From positions 1-64,000 of the forward strand of contig NZ_VTPX01000012.1 of NCBI RefSeq assembly GCF_008298015.1: 64,000 nucleotides of DNA, given 5' to 3'. Below the pieces are notes generated by a model. The model searched no databases. It saw only the letters and a list, made by a program, of their open reading frames with translations, and was not told the origin of the DNA. Position 1 is the stretch's first letter; each line of letters begins with the position of its first letter. This DNA is from Salinicola corii (lineage in GTDB: Bacteria; Pseudomonadota; Gammaproteobacteria; Pseudomonadales; Halomonadaceae). Below are positions 19,656 to 26,951 of the stretch, in pieces. The position numbers and the translations under genes were made by a program.

Positions 19656-20467
19656 GCCGCGGAGCGATCCTTGTCCGCCGGCCCGGCGAAGTTGTCCTGG
19701 ACGAGATCGGGAGCGGCCTGGTCGAGCCAGGCCTGCTTGGTCAACGGTTGTCGACCCACCTCCAGCAGATGCTCGACGAGATGCAGCCAGTACTCATGGG
19801 AGGCGCGATGGCGCATATCCACGGGATGCAGAGCCAATCGCAGCAGTGCCGCGTGCTGGAAGCGGCGGTACTGGAGCGCGCTGACCACTCTCGACATGCC
19901 GCGGCGCCAGGCGCTGCGGGCGCTCCAGACGATGCTGGGCGCAGCCAGCGACGACAGCGATGGCAAGCGATAGAGGTGTTGCAGGTCGCTGGTGTAAGTG
20001 AACGGGCGTTCCTGCAACGCCTTTCGGGTCCCTTCGCTCATCAACCAGGCGGGGGCGACGAAGCCGCCATGCGGCCAGCCGCAGGCGTCGAACTGGGCCA
20101 TGCCCTCATCGAGCAGGGCGCCGGCGCGCGCCTGGTCGAGGGTGTAGAACTCGCCCTCCCAGGTGTAGATTCGGCGCATGTAGAAATCCCGCAAGGAGCG
20201 GGGTGCCGGCGCATCGTCCCGGTGAAAGTAGCCATGCAGCGTCAGTTCGTCGCCCCGCTCCAGGCGATCATCGAGAACCCGGCGCAACGTGTCGCTGTCG
20301 CGGCACTTGCCCCGGCCATGGAAGTCGGGGACGACGAGCCAGGTCATTGGAATGCGCTCACCGAGCCGGTCGCCGAGACGGTCGATCGACTCGACGAACG
20401 GTTGATAATCGGACCAGGTTTCGGGGGCGATGTCGTGGAGTACCAGCGAGAAATGTGACTTATCCAT
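19652..20467 (-). CDS. DUF2334 polysaccharide-deacetylase-like protein
   Basis: About 271 residues from ATG 20467 (a GTG at 20497 is an alternative). The protein has the NodB-like arrangement of DUF2334: an N-terminal LVLHDIAPETW, an internal TLHGYFHRDD with histidines that could bind metal, and GGFVAPAWLMS, which in deacetylases carries catalytic residues near the sugar. It is probably a cytoplasmic metal-dependent carbohydrate deacetylase or a degenerate relative; no signal peptide is seen. It overlaps the glycosyltransferase by 8 nt and the flippase-like gene by 4 nt, indicating one operon and one pathway. Confidence 0.75.
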   Translation of the reverse strand: MDKSHFSLVLHDIAPETWSDYQPFVESIDRLGDRLGERIPMTWLVVPDFHGRGKCRDSDTLRRVLDDRLERGDELTLHGYFHRDDAPAPRSLRDFYMRRIYTWEGEFYTLDQARAGALLDEGMAQFDACGWPHGGFVAPAWLMSEGTRKALQERPFTYTSDLQHLYRLPSLSSLAAPSIVWSARSAWRRGMSRVVSALQYRRFQHAALLRLALHPVDMRHRASHEYWLHLVEHLLEVGRQPLTKQAWLDQAAPDLVQDNFAGPADKDRSAA

Positions 20468-21635
20468 GCTGGGAACCCTGCTGGGCTTCTCCTGCACCTT
20501 CGGTGGCGCTGGTCAGCCGTCGATAGTGAGAGAGCAGGCCGTCGATGACGACATCCCAGTCGTGGTTGCGCTCCACGTAGCGTCGCGCGCGGCGCCCCGC
20601 TTGGGCGGCATCGTGATTGGCGAACAGTTCCTTGACCGCGCGTGCCATGTCCGCGGGCGAATGGGGTTCGCTCAACAGGCCGCAGCCCAGCGGCACGTTC
20701 TCGGCCAGTGCGCCCGCCCGGGCGGCGACCACGGGGATGCCGCTCGCCATGGCTTCCAGCGCCACCAGGCCGAAGGTCTCCTGGGTGCCAGCGTGAACCA
20801 GGGCATCGCTGGAAGCCAGCCAGCTCGCCACCTCTTCGGTCGGCGTATAGCGGTCGATCACGCTGACATTGTCCGGTACCTGGCTGGGCATGCTGGGGCC
20901 GACCAGCAGCAGGTGGTAGCCCTTGCCCAGCAGCCGGGCGGTTTTCAGCAGGTCGTGGAGATTCTTCTCGCGTGAACCCCGGCCGACGAAGATCAGCAGT
21001 TTCGTGGTGTCGTCGAGATTCAGCCGCTCACGTAGAGCCAGGTCCCGACGGCTCGGGTGGAACGTCTCCAGGTCCACGCCCAGCGGCTGGATGGCAACCC
21101 GCTCGATACCGAGTCGGGTCAGGCGCTCGGCCATGACCCGGCTCGGCGCGAGGACCTGATCGAAGCGGCGATAAAGCTGGTGGACGTAGCGCTCGATCAG
21201 CTTGTCGGTGCCACTGCCCAGCCGGTTGCTGATCAACCGGGGCAGGTCCGAGTGGTAGAAGCCCACCACCGGCACGTCCAGCTTGCGTCCGGCGCGTAGC
21301 GCCGCCCAGGCGGTGACATAGGGATCGCCGGCCTCGATAATGTCCGGTGACAGGCGCACCAGCTCCCGTTCCCAGCCGCGACGACGCAGGGGAAATCGGT
21401 AACCTTGGCTGAACGGCAACGGCGGGGACGGAACCTCGTGAATGCCGTTGTGGGTGAAGAGCTGGGAACCGGGGATGAGAAGGCTGCAGGTGACGCCAGG
21501 CAGCTTGGCGAGGCGCCGATGCTTGGCATCGAGATAAGTACGGACCCCACCACTGGCGGGGGCATAGAACATCGTAACGTCGGCAATGTGCAACGAGCCG
21601 CTCCTCTTGAAGACTTCCCTGTCGATACGGCGCAT
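20460..21635 (-). CDS. GT4-family glycosyltransferase
   Basis: A 391-residue GT-B fold transferase. The N-terminal half begins ADVTMFYAPASGGVRTYLDA, the acceptor-side loop with the glycine-rich turn typical of GT4. The C-terminal half has FVGRGSREKNLHDLLKTA and the nucleotide-sugar motif HAGTQETFGLVALEAMASGI, containing the E-x7-E pair. It resembles the GDP-mannose or UDP-glucose lipid glycosyltransferases (MgtA/PimB type), so a glycolipid product is plausible. It is first in the operon with DUF2334 and flippase-like genes. The ATG at 21635 has AGGA almost touching it, so the start is uncertain by up to about 15 codons. Confidence 0.82.
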   Translation of the reverse strand: MRRIDREVFKRSGSLHIADVTMFYAPASGGVRTYLDAKHRRLAKLPGVTCSLLIPGSQLFTHNGIHEVPSPPLPFSQGYRFPLRRRGWERELVRLSPDIIEAGDPYVTAWAALRAGRKLDVPVVGFYHSDLPRLISNRLGSGTDKLIERYVHQLYRRFDQVLAPSRVMAERLTRLGIERVAIQPLGVDLETFHPSRRDLALRERLNLDDTTKLLIFVGRGSREKNLHDLLKTARLLGKGYHLLLVGPSMPSQVPDNVSVIDRYTPTEEVASWLASSDALVHAGTQETFGLVALEAMASGIPVVAARAGALAENVPLGCGLLSEPHSPADMARAVKELFANHDAAQAGRRARRYVERNHDWDVVIDGLLSHYRRLTSATEGAGEAQQGSQHG

Positions 21636-21749
21636 TCCTGAGAATGGCGATGACTACATTGCAGTATATCTTTTTACTGCCACAGGGCGTTCACACCAAA
21701 GTGGTAGCCTGCCGCCGCCGCTTCCGGCGCCGGCAGGCCGTTACCGCGT

Positions 21750-23690
21750 TCACTCGGCGGGCGCGGCCACCAGCGAGCGCGTCGCTTCACGGGCTTCGAC
21801 GAGCTTGACGCGCAGTGAGCCGCCGAGCTGATAACGCAGCTCACCGTCGATCCGGATGCGGCCTTCCTTGTCGTCGATCGCCATCTGGTTGCGGTCGCTG
21901 TGAATCAGCGGCGCCGGCACGAAGGCGGTGGCGCCGTTGGCCGTCAGACGGACGCGCATGCCACCACGGCGGATGTCGATGATATCGGCGTCGAAAACTT
22001 CACCCTTTTCGATGGTGGCGCCCAGATAACGCACGTAAAGCCAGTCTTTGACGTCACGCTCGGCCATTCGGTTCAGTCGGCGACGTTCGGTCAACTGCTC
22101 CGTCAGCTGCTGGCTGGCCTCGGCCGGCGCCGCTTCGGACTTCAACACCCGCTTGATCAGGCGATGATTGACCATGTCGCCGTACTTGCGGATCGGCGAT
22201 GTCCAGGTGGCGTAGGCGGGAAGCCCGAGGCCGAAGTGCGGCCCCGGCCGGGCCGACATGTTGGTGTAGCCCTGGAAGCGCCGCAGGCGGGCATCCAGCC
22301 AGGCGTCCTCACGCGCGTCCAGCGTCCGGCGCAGCTCCTTGTAGCGCGGCAGCTCGGCGAGCTGCTCACGCTCGACGGCGATTTCCTGGGTGGCCAGGAA
22401 CTCGACGGCCTGGTCGATCTTCTCCGGCTCGAAGGCGTTGTGGACGTTGAAGATACCGTGGCCGATCTCCTTGGCCAGCAGGTCGGCGCAGCAGGCGTTG
22501 GCAACGATCATCGCCTCTTCGATCATGCGCTGGCCGATGCGACGCTCTTCGATGACGATGCCCAGCACATTGCCGGCGTCGTCGAGGTCGAACGCATAGT
22601 CCGGACGATCCTTGAATACCAGCGTGTTGGCTTCCCGCCAGGCCGCGCGGGCCCGGGCGAGGTCGGCCAGCGCCTCGAGCTGCCCGGCGATGGGCGCAGC
22701 CGGCGCCTTGGCGCCGGATCGCCCCTCGATCCAGTCGGAGACGTCGTCGTAGGCCAGGCGGGCCTGGGAGCGAATCGTGGCGGCGAAAAAGCGGTACTCG
22801 CCCAGCGTGCCGTCGCGGCCGACCTGCAGCCGGCAAGCCAGCACCGGGCGATCCACGTCCGGCTTCAGCGAGCACAGGTCGTCGGCCAGCGCTTCCGGCA
22901 GCATGGTGATGTTCTGGCCCGGCAGGTAGACCGTGAAGGCGCGGGTGCGTGCCTCCTTGTCTGCCGGGTGGGACTCGTCCACATAGGCGGTGGGGTCGGC
23001 GATCGCCACCGTCATCGTCCAGCCGTCGTCGGTCGCTTCGACCCGCAGCGCATCGTCCATGTCCCGCGTCTTCTCACCATCGATGGTGAAGAACGGCTCG
23101 GCGGTCAGGTCCTCGCGCACCAGGCCTTCGTCCTGCAGCGGCCACGCTTCGGCCGCTGGCGGACACTCCTGTTCGAGCGCGTGACGCGCCAGGGTGACGC
23201 GCCACGGCACCGCCGGGTCGTCGCTCTTGACCACCAGCTCGTCGATCTGGGTGAAGAACCCCCTGTCGTCGGGGCGCAGCGGATGGCGAATCAGGCGCGC
23301 GACGACCCAGTCGCCGTCCGCGATGTCGGACTTCTCCAGCGAACGCTTGAGGCGTGCCTTCAGCGACAGGTTGATCGAGGGATGATCAGGCACCACGGCC
23401 AGGCGGCCGTCGCGTTTCTGCACGCGGGCCACGAAGCGATCCAGCGATGCCTCGATCAGCGTCTCGGGGTCGGCCTGTTTCTTGTCGCCATCCTCCTTGA
23501 TCACCGCTTCGATGCGGTCGCCGTGAACGACCTGCTTCATGGCGGGGGGAGGAATGAAGTAGGAGGTGCCGTCTTCGGCTTCGAGAAACCCGAAGCCCTT
23601 GTCGGTGGCCTTGATGGTGCCCTGGACACGCGGCGTGTTGGCGCGGATGTCCTGCTTCAGCTGGGCCAGAAGAGAGTTGTTCTGCAGCAT
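21750..23690 (-). CDS. rnb: Exoribonuclease II
   Basis: A processive 3'-5' single-strand RNA exonuclease. From ATG 23690 it is 646 residues, close to E. coli RNase II (644), and the N-terminus MLQNNSLLAQLKQDI aligns with it; the longer frame to 23723 adds an unlikely leader. Cold-shock domains occupy the N-terminal third (KGFGFLEAEDGTSYFIPPP). The catalytic RNB domain has DGEKTRDMDDALRVEA and IADPTAYVDESHPADKEART with the metal-binding aspartates. An S1 domain closes the protein after MAERDVKDWLYVRYLG. RNase R differs by longer termini. It is divergent from the nag regulator. Confidence 0.93.
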   Translation of the reverse strand: MLQNNSLLAQLKQDIRANTPRVQGTIKATDKGFGFLEAEDGTSYFIPPPAMKQVVHGDRIEAVIKEDGDKKQADPETLIEASLDRFVARVQKRDGRLAVVPDHPSINLSLKARLKRSLEKSDIADGDWVVARLIRHPLRPDDRGFFTQIDELVVKSDDPAVPWRVTLARHALEQECPPAAEAWPLQDEGLVREDLTAEPFFTIDGEKTRDMDDALRVEATDDGWTMTVAIADPTAYVDESHPADKEARTRAFTVYLPGQNITMLPEALADDLCSLKPDVDRPVLACRLQVGRDGTLGEYRFFAATIRSQARLAYDDVSDWIEGRSGAKAPAAPIAGQLEALADLARARAAWREANTLVFKDRPDYAFDLDDAGNVLGIVIEERRIGQRMIEEAMIVANACCADLLAKEIGHGIFNVHNAFEPEKIDQAVEFLATQEIAVEREQLAELPRYKELRRTLDAREDAWLDARLRRFQGYTNMSARPGPHFGLGLPAYATWTSPIRKYGDMVNHRLIKRVLKSEAAPAEASQQLTEQLTERRRLNRMAERDVKDWLYVRYLGATIEKGEVFDADIIDIRRGGMRVRLTANGATAFVPAPLIHSDRNQMAIDDKEGRIRIDGELRYQLGGSLRVKLVEAREATRSLVAAPAE

Positions 23691-23721
23691 CGGATCGGAT
23701 CGGTCGGTGGACGAGAGCGAC

Positions 23722-23751
23722 ACTATACGGATTCCGGGTTGGCCACGCCAA
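23722..23751 (-). promoter_or_regulatory. Probable sigma-70 promoter of rnb
   Basis: On the minus strand TTGGCG (23751-23746), an 18-nt spacer and TATAGT (23727-23722), about 32 nt before the rnb ATG. Confidence 0.55.
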
Positions 23752-23843
23752 TCGCACGCGGCCCCTCGAGGTAGCGTCGACCGGGACGCTCTCGGCGACG
23801 CGGGGAGGTGCGACCAAAGTCGTCCCCCACGGGGCTGGTGAAT

Positions 23844-23884
23844 TGGTATTCGACTGGTTATGTTGGTGGTATTGAACTGGTATC
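23844..23884 (+). promoter_or_regulatory. Direct repeats upstream of nagR, probable GntR/NagR operator
   Basis: Two 18-bp copies, TGGTATTCGACTGGTTAT (23844-23861) and TGGTATTGAACTGGTATC (23867-23884), lie 23 bp apart, about two helical turns, and end 28 nt before the regulator start. The second contains ACTGGTATCAGT, a near-palindrome resembling the ACTGGT...ACCAGT half-sites bound by NagR/DasR-type GntR proteins. Autoregulation of the whole operon is the simplest reading. Confidence 0.6.
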
Positions 23885-23912
23885 AGTCAACGTCACTTTG
23901 GAACCGACCTTC

Positions 23913-24647
23913 ATGGCACCGACGCTATCCCGGCTCAAGCTGGATGCCGCCCAGTCGACCCCGCTCTATCGCCAACTGGCCCAGCAACTGGTCGAAGCGA
24001 TCGAGGCGGGGGACTGGGAGACCGGCGAGGCCTTGCCCTCGGAGCGGGTCCTGGCGGAGTCGCTCAGCATCTCGCGGATCACCGCACGCAAGGCGCTCGA
24101 CCGACTCGTGGCACTGGGGCTGATTCAGCGCACCCATGGCTCCGGGACGTTCATCGCGCCGCGACTCAACCAGTCGCTGACACGTCTGACCAGCTTTACC
24201 GAACTGCTGGTTCAGCGCGGTCATCGGCCCAGCTCGCGCTGGCTGAGCCGTTGCTCGGGGACGCCCACGGTGGAAGAGAGCCTGCGTCTCGGCTTGAGTG
24301 CGGACCACCAGGTCTCGCGGCTCAAACGCCTGCGGTTGGCGGACGACGTGGTCGTCGCCGTCGAGGAGAGCTGCCTGCCGAGCCGGGTCCTGCCCGACCC
24401 GGAGAGCGTCACCCATTCGCTCTATCGCCATCTCGACGATCTGGGTACGCCGATCGTGCGGGCCCTGCAGCATGTCTCAGCGGTCAACGCCGACGCCGAG
24501 CTGGCGCAATTGGCGCAGGTACCGCCGTCCCAGGCGCTGTTGATGATGACGCGCCTCGGCTATCTGGCCGACGGCCGCCCCGGGGAACTGACGGTGACCT
24601 ACTGTCGGACCGATTACTACGACTTCATGGTGGAGTTGACCCAATGA
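23913..24647 (+). CDS. nagR: GntR/HutC-family regulator of GlcNAc utilisation (NagR/NagQ-like)
   Basis: About 244 residues from ATG 23913; the frame is open further upstream to 23808 but the operator-like repeats lie there. The N-terminal winged helix includes TPLYRQLAQQLVEAIEAGDW and LPSERVLAESLSISRITARK, classical GntR signatures. The C-terminal UTRA-type ligand domain begins about residue 90 (LTSFTELLVQRGHRP) and ends with TYCRTDYYDFMVEL. Family members bind GlcNAc-6-P or GlcN-6-P and are then released from DNA. Its position at the head of the nagA-nagB-PTS operon supports repression of that operon. The symbol rests on context. Confidence 0.85.
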   Translation: MAPTLSRLKLDAAQSTPLYRQLAQQLVEAIEAGDWETGEALPSERVLAESLSISRITARKALDRLVALGLIQRTHGSGTFIAPRLNQSLTRLTSFTELLVQRGHRPSSRWLSRCSGTPTVEESLRLGLSADHQVSRLKRLRLADDVVVAVEESCLPSRVLPDPESVTHSLYRHLDDLGTPIVRALQHVSAVNADAELAQLAQVPPSQALLMMTRLGYLADGRPGELTVTYCRTDYYDFMVELTQ

Positions 24648-24669
24648 GATCGCGCGAACGGGAGACGGC

Positions 24670-25839
24670 ATGCTCTACGGCAACATTCTGACCCCCCGGG
24701 GATGGCGACTGGGCACGCTGGAGTGGCGCGATGGCCGGATAGTCGCCATCGGTGGGGAGCCGGTCGATCCCACGACTAACGCGCATCCCCGGCTGCTGCC
24801 GGGGTTCGTCGACCTGCACGTGCACGGCGGCGGCGGGGCGGACGCCATGGAGGGGGGCGATGCAGCGGCGACCATGGCGCGAACCCATGTCCGTTTCGGC
24901 ACCACCAGCCTGCTGGTGACCACCATGACGGCACCGCTGCCCGATATTCGTCAGGCGCTACGGGACATCGCCCGCACCATGGATCGACCGCCAGCCGGGG
25001 CGGCGCGGCTGCTGGGCGTCCATCTCGAGGGACCCTATCTCAATCCCGGCAAGCTGGGCGCGCAGCCCCCGTATGCCCACCCCGGCGCGATCGCGGACGT
25101 CGAGGCGCTGATGGAACTGGCGCCGATCCGGCTGCTGACGCTGGCACCCGAGCTTTCGGGCCATGCCGCGCTCATTGGTCAACTGCGCGAGCGCGGTGTC
25201 CGCGTGCAGATGGGCCATACCCTGGGCAGCTACGAGGAGGGCGTGGCCGGACTCGAGCATGGCGCCCACGGCTTCACCCATCTGTTCAATGCCATGACCG
25301 GGCTCCACCATCGCAAGCCCGGCATGGTCGGGGCGGCACTAGCGCACGCCGACTATGCCGAAATCATCCCCGATCTGCTGCACGTGCATCCTGGCGCCAT
25401 TCGTACGGCACTGCGCTGCATTCCCCATCTCTTCGGCGTGACCGATTCCACGGCCGCCGCCGGCATGCCCGATGGCGAGTACCGTCTCGGTGAGCAGCAC
25501 GTCACCAAGTGCCTGGGCGGCGTCCGCCTGGCCGACGGCACGCTGGCGGGCAGCACGCTGACCATGGACCAGGCGTTGCGCAATCTGGTCCAGATCGGTC
25601 TCGAGCTGGACGACGCCTCTCGGCGATTGTCGCAGTATCCCGCCGATTTCCTCGGTGAGAGAGAGATCGGACGGATCGAGATCGGCTGTCGGGCCGATGT
25701 CGTGGTCATGGATGCCCACCTCGAGATCGATGCCGTCTACGTCGGAGGCGATCAGGTCCATCGCGGCTCGTCGACCCCGAACGTATCGACCACACCCCAG
25801 GCGGCCGGCGCGTCGCAGGAGAAACACCGATGTCGTTGA
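24670..25839 (+). CDS. nagA: N-acetylglucosamine-6-phosphate deacetylase
   Basis: Amidohydrolase-fold enzyme that removes acetate from GlcNAc-6-P after PTS uptake. It is 389 residues, typical for NagA. Metal and catalytic motifs are GFVDLHVHGGGG (His50, His52), GVHLEGPYLNPGKLGAQ (Glu120), MGHTLGSYEEG, FTHLFNAM and the catalytic aspartate in GVTDSTAAAG. The C-terminal tail after residue 360 is extended and probably disordered (SSTPNVSTTPQAAGASQEK). It starts 22 nt after the regulator and overlaps the deaminase gene by 10 nt. Confidence 0.95.
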   Translation: MLYGNILTPRGWRLGTLEWRDGRIVAIGGEPVDPTTNAHPRLLPGFVDLHVHGGGGADAMEGGDAAATMARTHVRFGTTSLLVTTMTAPLPDIRQALRDIARTMDRPPAGAARLLGVHLEGPYLNPGKLGAQPPYAHPGAIADVEALMELAPIRLLTLAPELSGHAALIGQLRERGVRVQMGHTLGSYEEGVAGLEHGAHGFTHLFNAMTGLHHRKPGMVGAALAHADYAEIIPDLLHVHPGAIRTALRCIPHLFGVTDSTAAAGMPDGEYRLGEQHVTKCLGGVRLADGTLAGSTLTMDQALRNLVQIGLELDDASRRLSQYPADFLGEREIGRIEIGCRADVVVMDAHLEIDAVYVGGDQVHRGSSTPNVSTTPQAAGASQEKHRCR

Positions 25840-26849
25840 TGCTTCAAGAGGCGCAGAGCGCCCCGAATTGCCTGCGATCCCAATGGCAGGCCAACGCCGC
25901 CATCCTTTCCGAACTCGGCAGGTCCCTGCGCGGGGCGGACCTGCATGGCGCGCTAACGGTGGCCCGCGGCAGCTCCGACCACGCTGCTGCCTACTTCGCC
26001 TATCTCGGCATGAAACACCTGGGTCTGCCGATGGCCTCGGTGCCGCCCTCGTTGACCACCGTCGCCGACACGCCGTGGCGGGTTCGTGGGCAACTGGCGG
26101 TGGCGATCTCGCAGTCCGGCGCCAGCCCCGATCTCATCGCGACCCAGCGGGCCCTGGTTGATGGCGGTGCGTTCAGCGTGGCGCTGGTCAACACGCCGCA
26201 CTCGCTGTTGGGCGAGACTTCGGAGCACGAGATCGCGCTACACGCCGGCGTCGAGAAGAGCGTCGCCGCCACCAAGAGCTATCTGGCCACGCTGGCCGCC
26301 TGTGCGCACCTGATCGGGGCCTGGGCGGAAGACGACACACTGCTGGCGGCGTTGAAAGCGCTGCCGTCAGCGCTCGAGACGGCGGCGCAGCAGGAGTGGC
26401 AGCCGGCGGTGGATGCGCTGGTCGATGTCGACAGGCTGCTGGTCATCGGCCGCGGCGTAGGCCTTGCCGTGGCCCAGGAGGCCGCGCTCAAGTTCAAGGA
26501 GACCTGCGCCATCCAGGCCGAGCCGTTCAGTGCCGCCGAGGTTCGTCACGGGCCGATGGCGCTGATCGGCCCGGGCTATCCGGTCCTGGTCCTCGCGCCA
26601 CCGGGGCCGGACCAGCCCGGGTTGCTGGAGCTGGCCGAGTGGCTGGAGAGCATCGGCGCCAGGGTGCTGCTGGCCGCCGACGAGAGCGTCGGGTCGCGCC
26701 AGTTGACGCTGGTCGATGCCGGTCATGACGACCTGCAGCCGCTGTCGGTGATCCAGAGCTTCTACGTGATGGCGGCCAGGCTGGCCGTCGCCCGTGGTGG
26801 CGATCCGGATCAGCCTCGTCACCTGCAGAAGGTGACGCGAACGCTGTGA
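25830..26849 (+). CDS. SIS-type glucosamine-6-phosphate deaminase (NagB-II)
   Basis: A 339-residue protein made of two SIS (sugar isomerase) domains, like the C-terminal half of GlmS but without the glutamine amidotransferase domain. Key stretches are VARGSSDHAAAYFAYLGMKH, AISQSGASPDLIAT, KSVAATKSYLATLAA and RHGPMALIGPGYPVL. In Shewanella and relatives, such stand-alone SIS proteins in nag operons convert GlcN-6-P to fructose-6-P plus ammonia, replacing classical NagB. The nagA overlap and the absence of NagB here support that role. It is sometimes annotated as GlmS-like or agaS; true GlmS needs an N-terminal catalytic cysteine, which is missing. Confidence 0.87.
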   Translation: MSLMLQEAQSAPNCLRSQWQANAAILSELGRSLRGADLHGALTVARGSSDHAAAYFAYLGMKHLGLPMASVPPSLTTVADTPWRVRGQLAVAISQSGASPDLIATQRALVDGGAFSVALVNTPHSLLGETSEHEIALHAGVEKSVAATKSYLATLAACAHLIGAWAEDDTLLAALKALPSALETAAQQEWQPAVDALVDVDRLLVIGRGVGLAVAQEAALKFKETCAIQAEPFSAAEVRHGPMALIGPGYPVLVLAPPGPDQPGLLELAEWLESIGARVLLAADESVGSRQLTLVDAGHDDLQPLSVIQSFYVMAARLAVARGGDPDQPRHLQKVTRTL

Positions 26850-26951
26850 GTCGTCGGTGATGTCTTGCGTTGCCGCGAATCGCCGCCTGACCTGAATAGC
26901 AGCACGTGGCGAATCGGTCGGGATTGGAACAACAACAAGTCGGGAGTCTTC

